Of a DNA stretch of 64,000 nt, positions 43,030-54,097 are shown piece after piece. The notes below the pieces were generated by a model. It was not told where the DNA came from and did no database searches. It was given only the letters and a program-made list of their open reading frames with translations. Where the stretch lies: the NCBI GenBank assembly GCA_030278955.1, contig JAOANR010000015.1, forward strand, positions 18,323,073-18,387,072, in the 5' to 3' direction. A program made the position numbers and the translations under genes. Positions within the stretch are counted from its first letter, which is position 1; each line of letters opens with the position of its first letter. The stretch comes from Hygrophila difformis (lineage: Eukaryota; Streptophyta; Magnoliopsida; Lamiales; Acanthaceae).

Positions 43030-45420
43030 AATGGAATCATCAACTTTGAGTTTATACATCCCTTCCCAAAAGCTTATCAATCTAGTACCATTCCTCTACC
43101 TTGCCTTCTCCCACTGCACCACGTCTTGCCCATTGATCAGCTAACTCATTTCTCTCTCTCATTATATGTTGTACTTGAACATACCCTGCATGATTTAAGA
43201 CATCCACTATCGGGCCAATTAGGTCACGTAATCGCTAAGGGATCATATCCGGATTTCTCAACCAGTGGACAACATTTTGTGAGTCGCATTCGAATATCAA
43301 TTTTTGGAGTGGGAACCCCTGATCACGGATCAGTGGCGATCACACCCGACTAATTGCAGTCACTTCCGCTTCCGTGGAGTCTGTTCGACCAATCGAATCA
43401 GAGAGAACAAAAATTACTATACCGTCACCGTTTCTAATCACTCCTCCGATTCCAGCCGGCCCCAGGTTTCCCAATGAGGAACCGTCCGTATTTATCTTCC
43501 ACTGGATGTTCCCAAATCTGACCTCTCCGGAGCTCTTTGGTCTTTACTGTTCTCGTTTGCAGCATTCTCTGAAGAAAGCTCATTTTCCAGGCCCTGCAGA
43601 TCAATGCTCGGTTCGTTCCTTGTCATTTTCCACCAAAGGCTAACTCTCCATTTGAGTTCTTTCATTGGACATTTAATTTCCACAGTTGCTTCCATTGTCA
43701 TTTCAGACCTGTCCTTGCCCCTCCTTCAACCCTCTGCCAACAGGATATCGATGGAAATTCCCCATTTACTTCATTCGGCTAGACCACCCTATTTGCCATG
43801 AAGCGATTTAGATGTTTCCCTCTTAACATCGTCATCATGTTCTCCCAAACGTTCAGTTCCCAATCAAACAATGTTCTTCTCAATTGTATGCACCATTCCC
43901 ATTCAAATCCCCTCCACTTTCTGAACTCCATAATCTTTCCTTCTTTATTAATTGCTAGCGCGTAAAGTGTTGGGAAGAGTTCTCGCAATGATCTCCCTTC
44001 TTCTAACCAAACATCCTGCCAGAACCGAATATTTATTCCAACAAGGCTGCTTTTCCCATAATTAACTCTAAGGCCAGTCGCTAGAGTCAGACACATTAGA
44101 ATTTGCTTAATTAGAATCACCTGATGTATTTCTCCTTCACAAAAAGTATGGTGTCATCCGTATATTGGAGGTGAGAGATGACCGGCCCTCCCTGACTCGA
44201 CCTCAGGCCTGCATATAGTCCTAATTCAGTCGCCTTGATCAGTAGCCTGTTTAGTATTTCTGCCACGCAGACGAACAAGTATGGGGAAAGTGGATCCCCT
44301 TTTCGTAGTCCTTTTTGCATTTTGAAGAACTTCGTGCGCGAACAATTAATTATAACTGCTGCTGATGCCAAAGAGATGCATTCCCTAAACCATTTCACCC
44401 ATTTGGCGTCCCATCACCTCTAACACACAAAATAAGGCCTCCCAAGACACATTGTCATAAGCTTTGGCGAAGTTCAATTTCAACAGAAACCCCCTCCCCC
44501 TAGCTGACTGAGTAGAATGAATAACTTCGGATGCGATTAGAACGCCGTCTAGAATCTGTCTCCCTTTTATAAAAGCCATTTGCAAATATCCAACCAAGCC
44601 ATCCAACACCTCTTGTAATCGTCTGGCCAATACTATGGTGATAATTTTATAAATACTACTCCCTCCGTCCCACTAATTCCGTCTCATTTTTCTTTTTAGC
44701 CCGTCCCACTACAATTGTCACATTTCTATTTTAGGAAATAATTACATACTTTAATTACCAAACCCACTACCATCACATCACATTAATAAATAAATATACT
44801 AAAATTTCAAACACACAACTATCACATCACACATAAATAAATTAATTAAAAATTCCAATATATTACAATCATATCACTTAAATTCCTAATTTATTCCCAC
44901 TTTAAACACTAATCTACCCCTACATTAAATACTAACTATCCCATATAAAATACCGTGCCCAAAAGTAACGGGACACTATTAGTGGGACGAAGGGAGTACC
45001 AATTAATGAAATTGGCCGGAACTCATTGAACTCCATCGGACAATCCGCCTTAGGTATTAGTACTATGAAAGACCCGTCTGCTTCCTTTGGTATTTTGCAT
45101 CCTGTTTCGAGTACCTTAAAAACACTGCATCATTTCTCCTTTGAGAGTCTCCCAATATTTCTTGAAAAAGTCTAGGTTGAACCCATCAGGCCCCGGAGCC
45201 CTGTTTCCATCACAACTCCAAATGGACGCGCGGACTTCCTCCTCGGTAAATCTCCTCTCCAACTTGTGCTTACTGTCTCCTTCCAACCTGAGTAAACCAA
45301 TGTTGGTAAATCGAACATCTCCTCCTCTTGATTAGCAAATGCTGCCCGAAAATGTGCATACGCCAAATTCTTAATCTCTCTCGGGTCTACTACCAGCGCC
45401 CCATCCCTCTTTATAGACAT
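43030..45420 (-). pseudogene. decayed L1-type LINE ORF2 (RT and RNase H), interrupted and deleted
   Basis: Minus-strand pieces in order: GALVVDPREIKNLAYAHF (45400), FTEEEVRASIWSCDGNRAPG and PDGFNLDFF (45250-45170, another frame), FRPISLIG, then a Stowaway insertion, then YKIITIVLARRLQEVLDG, FIKGRQILDGVLIASE, LKLNFAKAYDNVSWE, GLRKGDPLSPYLFV, and the YTDD box (44190). Next come GLRVNYGKSSLVGIN fused directly to IRFWQDVWLEEG, so a large internal part is missing. A RNase H domain follows (NTDGSSLGNLGPAGIGG, TEAEV, ECDSQN, LADQWARRG; 43490-43100). It has several stops and frameshifts. The endonuclease half is absent. An old, dead copy. Confidence 0.88.
44659..44996. mobile_element. Stowaway-like MITE inside the LINE reverse transcriptase
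   Basis: 338 bp, CTCCCTCCGTCCCAC to GTGGGACGAAGGGAG, flanked by TA. It splits the RPISLI...YKII motif of the LINE. Confidence 0.88.
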
Positions 45421-45560
45421 ATTATTTAGTATTCCATTATTTAATTATAGAGGGTATAAAATAATGTTAGACATGTTTTATGCTATGTTTAGAGTAAATG
45501 ATTGATTTTTCTGATATAAATTTATCTATGATAAAAATGATAGCGGTCATCACACTATCC
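45421..45560. other. intergenic, with a short repeat seen again at 45882
   Basis: TTATTTAGTATTCCATTATT occurs at about 45421 and again at about 45882 on either side of the SINE region. Cause unknown. Confidence 0.5.
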
Positions 45561-45579
45561 AAAGATATTACAAAAACCC

Positions 45580-45757
45580 ACCAACAGCAGTTGGCTTGAG
45601 TGGATGGGGGCTCTAGTCGCTTAAGCAAGGTCTCAGGTTCGAGCTTTGTGTATGCAAAAAAACTGTTTTGGGAGAGGCGCCCTTAATTGCCCTTGCAGAT
45701 CCTCGAGGGATTAGTCTTGGGTCCAATGTGGCCCGAGGATACCCTGGTATTCACCTA
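45580..45757 (+). mobile_element. SINE family A, complete copy with perfect 19-bp target duplication
   Basis: A tRNA-related head with A box TGGCTTGAGTGG and B box GGTTCGAGC, followed by TTTGTGTATGCAAAA, GGGAGAGGCGCCCTT, GATCCTCGAGGGATTAGTCT and a short A-rich end. AAAGATATTACAAAAACCC flanks it at 45561-45579 and 45758-45776 without mismatch. It is transcribed by RNA polymerase III when active and depends on a LINE for copying. The perfect duplication marks a recent insertion. Confidence 0.92.
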
Positions 45758-45929
45758 AAAGATATTACAAAAACCCCATCTTGCGGCATACATGCTGATG
45801 TAATTGACTGCATAGTAACCACTTCTGAAATAAATACATGTACTTCTTCCTTCGTCCCATTTTTGGGTTTGGAGGACGTTATTTAGTATTCCATTATTTA
45901 TATAAAAAGAATAATGTAATACATCGACA

Positions 45930-46095
45930 AGTATTGGCCAAGTAGTAAAGTCCACTGTCTTTCAATCTTATGGTTGAGGTTTGAGAATTGGATTTCCCAC
46001 CCGATCCCCTATCAATCCCATTTTTTTTTCATAATTTATGTGATATGGACTCCCACCACTCATTTCTATAGCCAATGGCTTCATAAAAAAGATAA
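45930..46095 (+). mobile_element. SINE family B copy (diverged)
   Basis: TTGGCCAAGTAGTAAAGTCC (A box region), GAGGTTTGAGAATTGGATTTCC (eroded B box), CCCGATCCCCTATCAATCCC and TTTATGTGATATGGACTCCC follow the family B layout. Confidence 0.75.
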
Positions 46096-46183
46096 CAACA
46101 AAAATATACTTCTACCTTCGCCCCATTTACTGGTTTCAGGATGGTAATTAAGTAGGGTGGATTAAGTATTTAACTATGGGTAA

Positions 46184-47023
46184 TGTTACTATTAAGATCT
46201 ATTAGGAGTGAAGATGTTCGTTGACACTCTGTTGTTGAGACAACTCTCCAACAACAAGTATATTACTACAACTGGAAAATAAAAAAGGACAGTGACGTGA
46301 CCACTTCCTCTTACCAGACTTTTAGTGGTTTTGGATGGGCCTTGCACGTCTCTAAATACCTGTTTTCATCCTTGCTTCTTTCTTGAGACATTCAGCCGCA
46401 CAAAAAGGATAGAAAACTGAGCATTCTCAAGTTCCTTCCACTACCATTGCGATCTGAGAGAGCCGGAATCATAAACCCCCGGTTATGATGTTTGTAGAAG
46501 GCTCACACAACCAATTCCTGCTAGGTGCATTTCTTGTTGTTTGAATACTTCTGTCATTTGTGGTATTTTGAGTTTGTGTTTTGTTTCTCATGTTTTCTCA
46601 CTTGTAAACACAAACATGGAGCTTATTTGGGTGGTGTTTCACCTTGTGCTTGATTAGATAAAATAGCTAGAAACCTCAAATATCATTTCCTCACCTTCTA
46701 GTGAATTGTTGTTGACAGCAGCCAATTAGATAACCTTGATGCTATTGGTTGTTTCTGTAGTCTATTGGAAAAATAAGGGAGTTCATTAGTGAATAGGGTG
46801 TGTATGAAATGGGTTGAAGAACCTTGCAACTGTTCGGTGGTGTTTTAGTGAAATCCTGGCTTGGGGCCCCTAGACGTAGATCGATTGATCGAATTGGGTG
46901 AACAAATATTGTGTACATTGTTTTTACTTCCACATTCTGTTTTGTGTTTGACTCTGGTTGTTAACTGCAGGTCAACGTCTGAACAATGCCTACAGGGTTT
47001 TATATATCAGTTTGGGCTTGTCA
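46184..47023 (+). repeat. 5' LTR of the Sirevirus relic
   Basis: Starts TGTTACTATTAAGATC and ends GGGCTTGTCA. Aligns along its length with the 839-bp LTR of the complete copy (for example GTGAAGATGTTCGT, GACAGTGACGTG, GCACAAGG-like segments). Confidence 0.85.
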
Positions 47024-47071
47024 ATTGGTATCAGAGCGGGGGCTCTAAGATTTTTCTGAGTTTGGTCTAAA

Positions 47072-48951
47072 ATGAATTGAGAGGATGCTTCTATATCGAG
47101 GCCACCTTTCTTTGATGGTTCAAATTACTCATTCTGGAAGAATTATATGTGGATTTTTATTATGTTTGTTAGCATGGATGCTTGGAATGCTGTCGAGACA
47201 CCCTGGAGACAACCTATGAAGGAGATTCACACACCTCTACAACAAATGCTGTTATTGTCACTCATATTCCAGCTTTTCAAGTAGAAATGACACCACAGGA
47301 GAAGAGCCTGCAACAAGGAAACACTACTACCTTAAATTGCTTGTTTTATGCTGTAGATGAGTCACAATATAACATGATATCTACCTGCACTACAGCCTAT
47401 GAAGCATGGCACTCTCTAAAAGCATCTCATGTTCATACATTCAAATTACAGAGGATTGAGTGTAGTTTTGATAGCTTGAGAATGCAAGAAGATGAGAATA
47501 TTACTGCCTATTATGCTCGGTTTAAGCACTTGGTGAATCAAGCTCATATGCACGTGTTAAATTATGATAAGGACAAGCTGGTAAGAAAGGTGTTGAGGAG
47601 TGAGGACAGTTTCAAGGAATTATCAGCCCAAGGTTTCCACTTTTAAAGAGCTTCACAAGGTCAAAACTTTCACGGTTGAAGCTCTTGTTGGCCTTCAATG
47701 TTGAAGATGAAAACATATTATGGATAAAGAGGAGAAAGCTTATCTTACCAAGAAGTTGTCTCGGATGTTACAAGATAAGAGATCCAAGAAGTTGAATTAT
47801 AAGAAAGATGACATGGGTCGTTAGCAGCGTGCTGTTGGAACATCTCGTGAACAACCTACAAAACAGATAACATAAGCCTCTTATGATATGAAAAAGAAGT
47901 ATAAGAGACTGGAGCTACTTGAGAGCTTTAAGAATCTGAAATGTTATGATTGTGATGGTATTGGCCATAAAGCATCTGAGTGTTCCACTGCCAAATTAAG
48001 ATTTGGAAAGGCATTTCAGACCACTCTTAGGAATGATGAAGAAAGTAATGTCTCTAGAGAAGATGAGGAAGATAGTGATGAAGAAAGAATCGTGGCTTTC
48101 ACTGTTTAGGATGTTATTCCCACAACCATAGAATGACATTCTGAAAACTTATCTGATGCATACACTCATTAGTTTGGTAGTGAAGGAAGTGATATTGAAC
48201 ATGGAGAACTTGTCGAGGCGTATGACATTGTGAAAGAAGAAGAAGCTGCTAATCCAGAAGGGAGATCTGTTAATTATTATTGATGACAAAGAAGCTAAAA
48301 TTCTTAAGCTGGAGAAGTTGATGACTGCTATATCTACTGAAAGGAATGATCTAAAAGATGAAAATACTCAACTGATCACCAAGATCCAGAAGCTTGAAGG
48401 AATGATAAAAGGGAAGGATAAGCTTGATGAAATTTACACTAAAGGGAAGCACATATTTGATTTTACTGGTCTTGGTTATGAGCATAACACACCAACAACA
48501 CAGAATGTTGTAACCACTTTTGTGAGTGCAGATACACCTGATGAAAGCACTTCCAAAGAACCAGAGGATGATCAATTGATGGAATCACCCAAGAAGAGTA
48601 AGGATTGTGCATACTGTAAATTTCAGGGTCATTCCGCAAATATCTGTTCCAGACTTGCCAGAGATATACTTGGTTGGCCCGTTGTTTAACCATCCCTTGA
48701 ACTACAGAGGCAGGTCAAAATCAAAATGATGTGGATTCCAAAGAATAAGCCAGCTTGTTTGGTTATTTTTACTGCTTAGAAAGGCTCAAATGATGATCGA
48801 TAGTACATTAATAGTGGTTTTTCTTGTCACATGACTGCCGAAAAAGAACTTCTCATGACTTATGTTGAAGAAGATTGTGGAGAAGTCCTATTTGGAAATG
48901 GTGCAAAGAGCAAGATACTTGGCCATGGTAAAGGTGTTATGTATAGCAGGC
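47072..48951 (+). pseudogene. broken gag and protease start of the Sirevirus relic
   Basis: The start ATG is followed at once by AAT TGA, a nonsense change in the third codon where the complete copy has Arg. Recognisable Gag follows (SRPPFFDGSNYSFW, NTTTLNCLFYAVDESQYN, KLQRIECSFDSLRMQEDE), with frameshifts around 47630-47900. The zinc knuckle CYDCDGIGHKASEC is intact near 47945. The second CX2C...HX4C-like motif (CAYCKFQGHSANIC) is at about 48607. After a TAA at 48686-48688 the same frame runs straight into pol (MMWIPKNK), then more stops and a damaged protease site (NSGFSCHMT in place of DSGCSRHMT). Not functional. Confidence 0.88.
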
Positions 48952-49125
48952 ATTTTTTTTTATTAAATATTGACACATATGTGCCGGTAAAGGTGTGTGG
49001 GAGTCCAAACCATACAAATTACAAAGGGGGATAAAGGGGAGGAGGGATAGGGGCCGAGTGGGAATGAAACCCCCAAACCTATTGTTGGAAAACAATGAAC
49101 ATGACTACTTGGGTCAAGTCCCATT
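48952..49125 (-). mobile_element. SINE family B copy at the break of the relic
   Basis: On the minus strand: GGGACTTGACCCAAGTAGTC (A box region), GGGGGTTTCATTCCCACTCG, CCTTTATCCCCCTTTGTAAT, then CCGGCACATATGTGTCAATA, sharing the long 3' part with the copy at 20143. Confidence 0.85.
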
Positions 49126-49181
49126 CCCATGTTATAGAAGACACCTTAACAATATACTTTTTTAAAATGTACTATTTAATA

Positions 49182-49440
49182 CTTCCTCCGTTTTTTTTTT
49201 AAATCTTACACTTCTCTAATCATGTATGCCAATGTACATTTTCAACGATTAATAACTTAAATTCGGTACAAATAAAAATTCTAAAAATTTGATATTTTAA
49301 AATTACAAGATGAGACGAATCCAACAAGATGTCACTTGATTATATTTTGCTTTCTATAACTGTAACAAAAATAGAAGTCAAAGTGCTACAATAAACAATA
49401 AAAAAAGTCAAAACGTAATACTTAAAAAAAATAGAGGGAG
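49182..49440. mobile_element. Stowaway-like MITE
   Basis: 259 bp, CTTCCTCCGTTTTTT to AAAAAATAGAGGGAG, flanked by TA, with the GATGAGACGAATCCAACAAG interior. Confidence 0.8.
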
Positions 49441-49457
49441 TATATTTTAATAATTTA

Positions 49458-49717
49458 CTCCCTCCGTCCCAGCTAACGTGTCTTGTTTGACTTTTTGACA
49501 CTGTTCATTTTTCTACTTTGACTCGATTTTATTGCATATATATATTTAGAAAAAAATAGTCGAGTTGGGTCTTGTTAGAATCGTATAATCATGTAGTTTT
49601 AGAATATATATTTTACATAATTTTTTGTTGTACACATTTTGAGATATTAGAGGTTGAAAAAATGCATTGGATTGTGTGCAAAAGTGAAACAAGACAAGTT
49701 AAGTGGGACGGAGGGAG
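49458..49717. mobile_element. Stowaway-like MITE, young copy
   Basis: 260 bp, CTCCCTCCGTCCCAGC to GTGGGACGGAGGGAG, flanked by TA. Near-identical to 38341-38599 and 17 bp from the previous MITE. Confidence 0.9.
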
Positions 49718-51037
49718 TATTATCTAAGTTGATTATCAGAGATCTAGTTTCAATGAATGTATTGTGAGATGACAAGGTTTCTTATATCATTAATTAAGAT
49801 TTCAAGTTGGAGCTTTAAATATAGAGCTGACTTAAATACTTATTGAAAGAAGGCACCTTTTTCTCGGTTTGGATAGGATGCTGAATGTGTGATATTCTGC
49901 ATGTGCTGATTCGATGAGGTGTTTGTACTGGATGTTAATGTAGTGTATACTAAGTATTAATGGTATTGAACTAGATAGAAACGCTCAGCAAATACTCAGC
50001 ACTACTTCAACACTTACAAAACATGATCACTTCAACATATCAACATCTATTGATTCAACTTCTAAAATAAATCCACTTTTTATGGGGCCTATGTTTAAAT
50101 TCTCTCAATTCAGATTAACATGTGTGTGATAAAGTACGAGAAATGCCAAGAAAAGATATTAGAGATTTAAAAATAAAAATTTTAAATACTAGTCCGTATA
50201 TGGGTACAGTTATAAGTATAAGTGGCAACTGTCCGAATATTTTATTGCATCAATTGCAGGGTCTTAATCTCTTATCCCTTTCAATGGGCAACAAATTAAA
50301 TTAAACTAAATGGCCAACTCATTACGAATAACCAGCCAACAATTACAATGATATTAAATCATATGGTCTATGGATAATTCTACATGTGTCTAATAATGCG
50401 TAGATATTAAAAATTTAACTGATTGATTGAATGAAAATTTTCAAAATAGAGGTAGCAATCAGTAGCATGCACATTGTTTGTCACCCATGTGCAAAGTGGG
50501 AACATGCATGGGTATGCCAATCAAACACCACATGATAAATTTTAGTTCAATTTTCTATTTATATCATTTTAAATTTGTCAAAAATTTGGTCTCTAAGAAC
50601 AAAAAATTATTACAGTGGAAAGCTATAAAACTAGCAAAAACGAAAATAAATATTCAAATTCAGGTGTTTCTGGGTCTTTGTTAGGTCACATTTACTTACA
50701 TAAGTTAGTATACCGGGCAAAGAACAACTATGCGATAAATAAACAACCATAGGCAGGAAACAAACCAATGCGGCCGTTGCATATCAAATGCCAAAGGGCT
50801 AATACATCCAACACCATTACTGAAACACAAGGGGAAAACAAGCTCCAACACAGAAAGAGAGAAATCATAAAACATCCGAGTTCAGTGCAAAATAGTACAA
50901 AATATGAGGTACTAAAAAATATGGGTGAAAGTGAAATACAATTGGATATACCATGAAATCAAATATTAAATGCAACTACTGATTCTAAATTTTATTTTAA
51001 TAAATTATAAATGAAGAAATATGATCTGAAGACCAAA
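49718..51037. other. intergenic, no gene recognised
   Basis: AT-rich; open frames at 50122-50304, 50478-50684 and 50768-50956 are short, unrelated to each other and unlike any family I know. No repeat end recognised. Confidence 0.4.
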
Positions 51038-51050
51038 TCTTTTACTCACT

Positions 51051-51204
51051 TGGGGCTGGGACTTGTCCAAGCGGCCAAGTTCATGCCTTCCAACTCTAGG
51101 GTTTGGGGTTCGATTCCCGCCCATATTCTTCCCATTTATTCCTTTATAATTTGTGTGGCATGGGCTTCCACAACTATTTTTCTGGCTTCGTCTCCTCTAA
51201 AAAT
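51051..51204 (+). mobile_element. SINE family B, complete copy
   Basis: GGGACTTGTCCAAGCGGCCA (A box), GGGGTTCGATTCCCG (B box), TTATTCCTTTATAATTTGTG and GGCATGGGCTTCCAC. Target duplication TCTTTTACTCACT / TCTTATACTCACT at 51038-51050 and 51205-51217, one mismatch. Confidence 0.9.
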
Positions 51205-51335
51205 TCTTATACTCACTCCAGTTTTTAATAAATCATTTCTTTCATCTCATTTTTCCTTACACTCTGTTCTCCATCCCGAGTTTCCATTCACTTTATTTTA
51301 CCTAAAAAAGAAATATGACACTTATTTTTTGAGAT

Positions 51336-51410
51336 TAATTGGGTATCCTATACCATATTAGACCTAAGATTAATCCAACGAGAATCTGTATGGGCAATGA
51401 AGAGCGCCAG
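51336..51410 (-). mobile_element. SINE family A, degraded 3' fragment
   Basis: Minus strand shows GATTCTCGTTGGATTAATCT and TAGGTCTAATATGG, a mutated version of the family A body. Head missing. Confidence 0.5.
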
Positions 51411-51674
51411 TCGGACACTTACATTAAAATATGCAAAGAATAAAAGATGGAGGAAATATTATTTGATGGGAGGAAAATATAATTTTAATTTATCATTTTA
51501 CAGAAATAAGAAAAATGAACTGTATATCACTTGGAAAAAAAATTATTTGCATTATAGTAGTCATTCAATTGTGAATGATTTCAATCATCCTTGTTTGGTT
51601 TAAAAATGATATATTTTTTTTCCTGCATATACAAATGTCGAACCTGAGATATTTGCTTAAGATTATAACATAGC

Positions 51675-51843
51675 TTGAGATGAGGACTTGGCTAAGTGGT
51701 CGTCCCCTAATTTCCAATCTTATGTTGCGGGTTCGATTCTCCACCCAATTCCCTATCCATCTCCTTTATTCTATTTGTAATTTGTATGGTATGGACTCCC
51801 AACACTTTTTGTCGACACTTGGATGTCATTGTTTAAAACAAAA
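51675..51843 (+). mobile_element. SINE family B copy
   Basis: GAGGACTTGGCTAAGTGGTC (A box), GCGGGTTCGATTCTCC (B box), CCTATCCATCTCCTTTATTC, TTTGTAATTTGTATGG, and a TTGTCGACACTTGGATGTCA end shared with the long copies at 20143 and 48952. Rough flanking repeat ATAACATAG. Confidence 0.85.
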
Positions 51844-51867
51844 ATGATAACATAGGCCCACCATTGT

Positions 51868-52033
51868 ATGGTATCAGGGTATTCCAAGTCTCATTGAATC
51901 CAAAACTAATCTCTCTAGGATCGGGTGGGGATTGAAGAGATGTCTCTCCCAAAGTAGAATTATGCATACACAAAGGTTCGAATTCAAAACTTTTGCTTAA
52001 ACTGCTAGGGTGTCATACCACTCAGAATAACTG
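51868..52033 (-). mobile_element. SINE family A, near-complete copy
   Basis: Minus strand: GCAGTTATTCTGAGTGGTAT (A box region), TTCGAACCTTTGTGTATGC (B box), TTTGGGAGAGACATCTCTTC, GATCCTAGAGAGATTAGTTT and a GGAATACCCTGATAC end. Confidence 0.85.
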
Positions 52034-52307
52034 CCTTTGGTTTAAATCCTATTTTAGTTGCTACAAAATTTGGAAACAAAAGGAGAGAAAAGCACTAGTA
52101 AATATTGAAGGGATACTTTTGATTTTAATCCTGTATACCACAAACCATTAAATACTAGTCTTCTTTGTTTTCTGAGCTGACCCATTAAAATCATACCACA
52201 AATTATATTTATACTACCTTATTCATATTATTCAATTTGAAGTACGATATCATTTTCAAACGAGATATATAAAATAATAAACCGTGTTTACTATAACTCT
52301 GTTCTAC

Positions 52308-52636
52308 ATATGCAGCTTTTGGAAAATTTTTGTGAGCTTTGAGGAGCTTTTGCTTTTGTATTAAAACAATAGTGTAGTTCTTTACATTTGCCTTTAAATG
52401 CTTTAGCTGTGAATTGTAGCTCTAAAAAATTCTACAATCAGAAGCTACCCTGAGTAGCTTTTGGGAGCTTTCGAAAGTTATTTTCCAATTTAATTAAATT
52501 TTCTCTTCAAACTACAGTTTATGACAGCTAAAACTATTTATACTGAGCATTTTTGTAAAAACTGATAGCTACAGCTACTACAAGTCCCTACAGCTGCAGC
52601 TCGCAGCTACAACTCTATATGCAAAACATGCCCTAT
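52308..52636 (+). mobile_element. AGCT-rich MITE, copy 2
   Basis: ATGCAGCTTTTGGAAAA at the left, CAGCTGCAGCTCGCAGCTACA and GCAAAACATGCCCTA at the right. Inverted relative to 34490-34845 and alignable along its length. No coding capacity. Confidence 0.65.
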
Positions 52637-52702
52637 ATATTGTTTTTTGGATAAATATATTTTTAATAATTCATCACTTAATTTTAATAGTATTATAACA
52701 AT

Positions 52703-52861
52703 TGGGGATGAGGATTTGGCCTAATGGTCAAGTCCACTGACTTCCAATTTTTAGATTGGGGGTTCGATTCCCCACTAGGCCCACTATCCTTATCCCTTTG
52801 TAATTTGTGTGGCATGAGCTTCTACCACCCTTTCATAGGCTGTATAGGCTGTTGAGAAAAA
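52703..52861 (+). mobile_element. SINE family B, complete copy with 17-bp target duplication
   Basis: GAGGATTTGGCCTAATGGTC (A box), GGGGGTTCGATTCCCC (B box), CCTTATCCCTTTGTAATTTG and CATAGGCTGTATAGGCTGTT, ending in an A run. AATAGTATTATAACAAT / AATAGTGTTATAACAAT flank it at 52686-52702 and 52862-52878. Confidence 0.92.
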
Positions 52862-52951
52862 AATAGTGTTATAACAATCTTATTTGGAAAGAATTGGGTT
52901 TAACAATTAGTACTGTGGATGATGACTTGGCCTAGTGGTCAAGTCCACTAA

Positions 52952-53709
52952 GACCATCTTCAATGGTCCCCTAAAACCCAAAATGGGGTGGCATCTTCTC
53001 TCCAACAATACCCTAAAACCAAACCTATTTTAGGTTTTTTGAGTTTTATGAATAGTAAATACTCAAATTTGAATAGTAAATACTCAAATTTGAGTATTTA
53101 CTATTCATAAACCTATATCACTTTTTGCAATTTAATTAATTGCAATTTCATCCCTCCAATTGTTGCAACTTGAATATTAATCTAATTTTGTGTTATGCTT
53201 GATAATTTTATACTTCATATAATTTTTTTATTAAATTAATTTTATATTTAATTAGATTAGAAATTTTAAGGTTTCTTTATAAAATACATTTTAAACATAA
53301 AGATAACTAAATTTTTAAAGTTTTAGTACAATCTTAGCAATCATTAAAAAAATTACATTAGCATATGAAAATATAATTAAACATAACACATCTCAAATAC
53401 TAAAAAAATGTACAATATTAAACAACTAAATAACTACGCAAACGGAAAATTAAGTTAATAGTCATCTAAATCAACATCTGATCCTCCAACATTATTGAAA
53501 TTTGTATTGAATTTATGTGAGGTTAATGTATAATTTATAAGAAATGAAGGGTATGATTGAAAAGATAAATAAGTTTGTATTGAAAAGAATATATAGAGAA
53601 TATTCTTTTAAGTTTGAGTTTAGTGTAAATGGTTGGAGATGAATTACTGTTTGATGTGACATTTACTGTAAAATGGGTTTGGGTTTGGTGTTGGCTATTG
53701 GAGATGCCC
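52952..53709. mobile_element. PIF/Harbinger-like MITE
   Basis: 758 bp with ends GACCATCTTCAATGG and, inverted, GGGCATCTCCAATAG, and the 3-bp target duplication TAA (52949-52951, 53710-53712). The inside has a long perfect palindrome near 53070-53107. No transposase. Confidence 0.88.
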
Positions 53710-53792
53710 TAACTCATAACCTTTAGGTTTGTGGTTTGATTTTCCACTCGATCTCATATCCCTCCCAACCCTAAACCCACTTCCATCATCTA

Positions 53793-54050
53793 CTTCCTCT
53801 GTTTTGAAATTATTGACCCAAACCAAAATTGAGCACTATTTATTGGACTGGTTTGATTTCAATTTTTATAATAGTTATATAAGTTAAAACATAGTTAAGT
53901 GAAATCTTGTTAGATTCGTATCGTCGTGTAGTTTTCAAATATCAAATTTTTAGAATTTTTACTTGTACTGCTTGAGTTATTAATAGTTTAAAATATACAT
54001 TGGATTGCGTGCATTGTGGGTCTGTAGCAAATAAAAAATAATGGAGGAAG
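53793..54050. mobile_element. Stowaway-like MITE in the SINE tail
   Basis: 258 bp, CTTCCTCTGTTTTG to AATAATGGAGGAAG, flanked by TA, with GTTAGATTCGTATCGTCGTG in the interior. Confidence 0.88.
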
Positions 54051-54097
54051 TATTTCATAACCTATATAAACTGTTCATAAAAAAATATATTAGTACT

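Larger units (their letters stand above)
46184..48951 (+). mobile_element. Sirevirus-related relic: 5' LTR, gag and start of protease
   Basis: LTR at 46184-47023 (840 bp), primer site TGGTATCAGAGC at 47026-47037, then a broken gag and the first 70 codons of pol. It ends where a family B SINE lies. The rest of pol and the 3' LTR are gone. LTR and protein resemble the element at 24396-33502, but nucleotide divergence is clearly larger, so it is an older copy or a different subfamily. Confidence 0.88.
52915..54088 (+). mobile_element. SINE family B copy carrying two nested MITEs
   Basis: Head GATGACTTGGCCTAGTGGTC to TCCACTAA (52951), middle AACTCATAACCTTTAGG to CTTCCATCATC (53710-53790), and tail TTTCATAACCTATATAAACT to an A run (54053-54088) are consecutive parts of family B. 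They are separated by a Harbinger-like MITE (52952-53709) and a Stowaway (53793-54050). ATTAGTACT flanks the whole at 52906-52914 and 54089-54097. Without the insertions about 156 bp remain, the normal length. Confidence 0.92.

Noticed and set aside
46184..49125. An intact second Sirevirus
   Set aside because: The gag start has a stop in codon 3, further stops and frameshifts follow, and most of pol and the 3' LTR are missing.
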